Of a DNA stretch of 64,000 nt, positions 62,005-64,000 are shown one piece after another; position 1 is the first letter of the stretch, and each line of letters opens with the position of its first letter. The position numbers and the translations under genes are program-made. Under the pieces are notes generated by a model. It made no database searches and was not told where the DNA came from. It saw nothing but the letters and a program-made list of their open reading frames with translations. The DNA lies in NCBI RefSeq assembly GCF_900129965.1, contig NZ_FQXM01000022.1, positions 1 through 64,000 of the forward strand, read 5' to 3'. Origin of the DNA: Clostridium grantii DSM 8605. GTDB taxonomy: Bacteria; Bacillota; Clostridia; Clostridiales; Clostridiaceae.

Positions 62005-62930
62005 ATGATGAATAATGAATTGAAAAATAAGATTTTGATTTTAAAGAAAGAAAAAAAGCACTTATATTTGCACACTATTATGTGGATAAAGAAATTCAGG
62101 TAGTTGCAGATTTTATTGGAGATTCTTTTTTTCTTAGCAAAATAGCAAGAGAGTGTAAAGCAGATACAATCGTATTTTGTGGCGTGAATTTTATGGCTGA
62201 AAGTGCAAAAATTCTTTCGCCAGAGAAAAAGATACTTATACAGGTAAATAACGCTTTTTGCCCTATGGTCCAGATGATTAGTGAAGAGGATGTTCTTTAT
62301 ATGAAAAAATACCCAGAGGCAAAAGTTGTATGCTATGTAAACTCAACCACGCAGTAAAGGCTGTATCGGATGTGTGTTGTACATCATCAAATGCTATAAA
62401 TGTTGTGAATAATATGGAAGGGGATAAGATTATTTTTGTTCCTGATAGAAATTTGGGTTCATATGTTAGTGAAAAAGTAAAAGATAAAGAGGTAATTTTG
62501 TGGAATGGATTTTGTTGGGTTCACAATGATGTAGATAAAGATAGATTAGATAAACTAATAGAAGAAAACAAAAAAACAAAGAGAATATAGCAGTATTAAT
62601 TCATCCAGAATGTAAAAAAGAAATAAGGGATAAGGCTACTTTTATTGGAGGTACAGCACAAATAGTTGAGTTCGCATCAAATTATAGTTATGATAAATAT
62701 ATAATTGTTACAGAAATTGGTATTAAGCATAATTGATAGAAAAATGTCCTGATAAAAAATTTGTTTTTATGCCTTTTATGCATTATTTTTCAATGAAAAA
62801 AATAATTCTTGAAAATCTTTATCAATGTTTAGAAAAAGAGCGTTATGAAATTGAATTAGATGAAGAAGTTATAAAAAATGCATACAAGTCTTTAGAAAAT
62901 ATGCATAAATTTGGTGAGAAGGTGAAGTAA
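62005..62930 (+). pseudogene. nadA: Quinolinate synthase, broken by four frameshifts
   Basis: Reading across frames gives a nearly full NadA: ALIFAHYYVDKEIQVVADF, IVFCGVNFMAESAKILSPEK, CTSSNAINVVN, FVPDRNLGSYV, HPECKKEIRDKA, FIGGTAQIVEFAS and MPFMHYFSMKKII. The frame changes near 62050 (an A-run), 62350, 62575 (an A-run) and 62731, each by about one base. The start ATG 62005 follows GTGGAGG, and the stop overlaps the nadB start. NadA makes quinolinate with a [4Fe-4S] cluster; the MHTMEG-type context of the third cluster cysteine is hard to place. This copy cannot give a functional protein unless the shifts are sequencing errors. Confidence 0.88.
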
Positions 62931-63815
62931 TGAAAATTAACACTGATGTTTTAATAGCTGGAAGTGGACTAGCAGGTTTATATACGGCTCTTAATTTAAA
63001 TGAAAGTTTGAAGGTGACTATTATTACTAAAGCTTCGGCAGATAATTGTAATACTTATCTTGCCCAAGGAGGGCTTTCAACAGTATTAAATGAACAGGAT
63101 CAAGATGTTTTTGTAGAGGACACACTTAAAGCAGGATTGTATAAGAATGATATTAATGCTGTTAAAATACTTGCAAAAGATTCTAAAAAAAATATTGATT
63201 ATTATGAAGAAATAGCTGATAGAAGAAGGTTTTTAATTTCAGAATCATTAAGAGGAAAAGGTGGAATTTTAGTTAATAATAAAGGGCAACGATTTGTAGA
63301 TGAATTATTACCAAGGGATGTAGTTTCAAAAAAATACTGGAGGAACAAGAGAAAACAAATTCTAAATGTGTATATTTAGATATTACTGCATTGCCATCAA
63401 ACTTTATTATGGAGAGGTTTCCGGTTATTTATAAAGAATGTTTAAAAAGAAATATCGATATAACAAAGGATAAAATTCCTGTTATACCAGCTCAACATTT
63501 CCTTATGGGAGGAATAAAAGAGGATGAGTATTCTAAAACATCTATGGAGAATCTTTATGCTTGTGGAGAAGTTAGTTGTACAGGTGTTCATGGGGCTAAT
63601 AGGCTTGCAAGCAATTCATTACTGGAAGCACTTGTTTTTTCAAATAGAGCGGCTGAGAATATTAATAATGTTATACAAGGGGTTCAGTTGCAACACTATA
63701 GAAAAAAATTCCAAGTAAGATTATTTTAAAGCACCAGATTGAAAATAATAAAGTAATAGTTGATGAGTTAATCAAAGTTAGGAGTGACATTAAAAATGAA
63801 TTGGTTAGTTGTTGA
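62930..63815 (+). pseudogene. nadB: L-aspartate oxidase, internal deletion and frameshifts
   Basis: The start is intact (VLIAGSGLAGLYTALNL FAD motif and YLAQGGLS). At about 63219 the frame jumps from the early KNIDYYEEIA region straight to RRRFLISESLRGKGG, so roughly 150 residues (flavin/substrate domain) are missing. A one-base shift occurs near 63335, after which PSNFIMERFPVIYKECLKRN and CGEVSCTGVHGANRLASNS continue, and another near 63690 before the end. The start overlaps the nadA stop (TAATG). The enzyme would normally feed iminoaspartate to NadA. Confidence 0.88.
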
Positions 63816-64000
63816 TGAAATATTAAAAAAAGCAATAAAAGTTGGGGGAGCAGAAAATCATAGATTTAATCTATCTGATGGAATATTGATAAAGGATAAT
63901 CATATAAGTGCAGCAGGGGGGATTACAGAAGCGGTACTAAAGGTTAGACAGAATACTTCTTTTGTACGTAAAATAGAAGTTGAGGTTGAGAATTTAAAGC
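63796..64000 (+). pseudogene. nadC: Nicotinate-nucleotide pyrophosphorylase, internal deletion, cut by window end
   Basis: The start MNWLVVDEILKKAIK is that of NadC, but after about 17 residues it passes directly to GGAENHRFNLSDGILIKDNH, which in intact NadC lies more than 100 residues further on. Then AAGGITEAVLKVRQN and IEVEVENL follow normally to the window end. The N-terminal and central barrel part is therefore deleted in frame. It overlaps the nadB end by 20 bases, as in intact nadABC operons. The 3' end lies outside the window. Confidence 0.85.

Noticed and set aside
61912..62103. Separate 63-residue ORF before nadA
   Set aside because: Its second half is the true NadA N-terminus read up to the first frameshift; the first half precedes the nadA ribosome binding site.

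Overview
The window is AT-rich DNA from a low-GC, Gram-positive, probably anaerobic bacterium of the Clostridia/Tissierellia type. Signs of this are the strong AGGAGG-type ribosome binding sites, YesM/YesN two-component proteins, a thioredoxin-type ArsC with an ACR3 pump, a SleB-type cell-wall hydrolase, several classic Firmicute riboswitches and a REP-associated transposase with GGGACGGTTC repeats. No rRNA, tRNA, CRISPR array or prophage was seen. The genus cannot be fixed from this sequence.

Layout. 0-5 kb: remains of a nitrate/sulfonate-type ABC transporter (binding protein, C-terminally cut ATPase, no permease) beside a PocR-AraC regulator and a URO-D-family protein. 5-12.6 kb: a YesN/YesM two-component pair divergent from a complete AraFGH-like sugar ABC transporter. 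12.7-18.5 kb: PucR regulator, iron alcohol dehydrogenase and a taurine-pyruvate-aminotransferase-like class III aminotransferase, peppered with GGGACGGTTC repeats and followed by a RAYT transposase and the tail of a second sulfonate-type binding protein. 18.5-22 kb: a polyferredoxin/FMN-binding membrane protein with its own two-component pair. 22-33.5 kb: ordinary genes, namely AmtB, a Ca2+/Na+ antiporter, LysR, malic enzyme, a chemoreceptor, small membrane/YbjQ/DUF1292 proteins, an amino acid permease and a CHASE4-GGDEF cyclase.

33.5-45 kb is metal and redox biology: an ArsR repressor, a Fur-box-controlled ferric iron ABC operon, an HMA-TauE-cupredoxin fusion protein with a membrane partner, a divergent RR-HK-FMN-binding operon and an arsR-acr3-arsC operon. 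45-53.7 kb holds three riboswitch-controlled genes (c-di-AMP: SleB/LysM hydrolase; Mn2+: P2A-type ATPase; guanine family: FAD-dependent dehydrogenase), plus a small siroheme reductase-like protein and a His/Cys-rich DUF1292 protein. 53.8-61.9 kb: branching enzyme, DUF4250, an aromatic-acid-exporter-like protein, a DUF5667-like exported protein, a Fur-controlled DUF2325 protein, a preQ1-riboswitch-controlled folE, an AnfO-like protein and a repeat protein that seems to start at ATT. 61.9-64 kb: a nadA-nadB-nadC operon that is visibly broken by frameshifts and internal deletions.

The main themes are metal and redox homeostasis (Fe, Mn, As, perhaps Cu), two separate pairings of FMN-binding proteins with two-component systems, unusually many RNA switches, and gene decay (ABC transporter remnants, nadABC). 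The observations that most deserve follow-up are the guanine-family riboswitch wired as a probable ON switch for an uncharacterised FAD enzyme, the RAYT/REP repeats sitting on stop codons, the nadABC decay, and the two genes whose best start codon is ATT.
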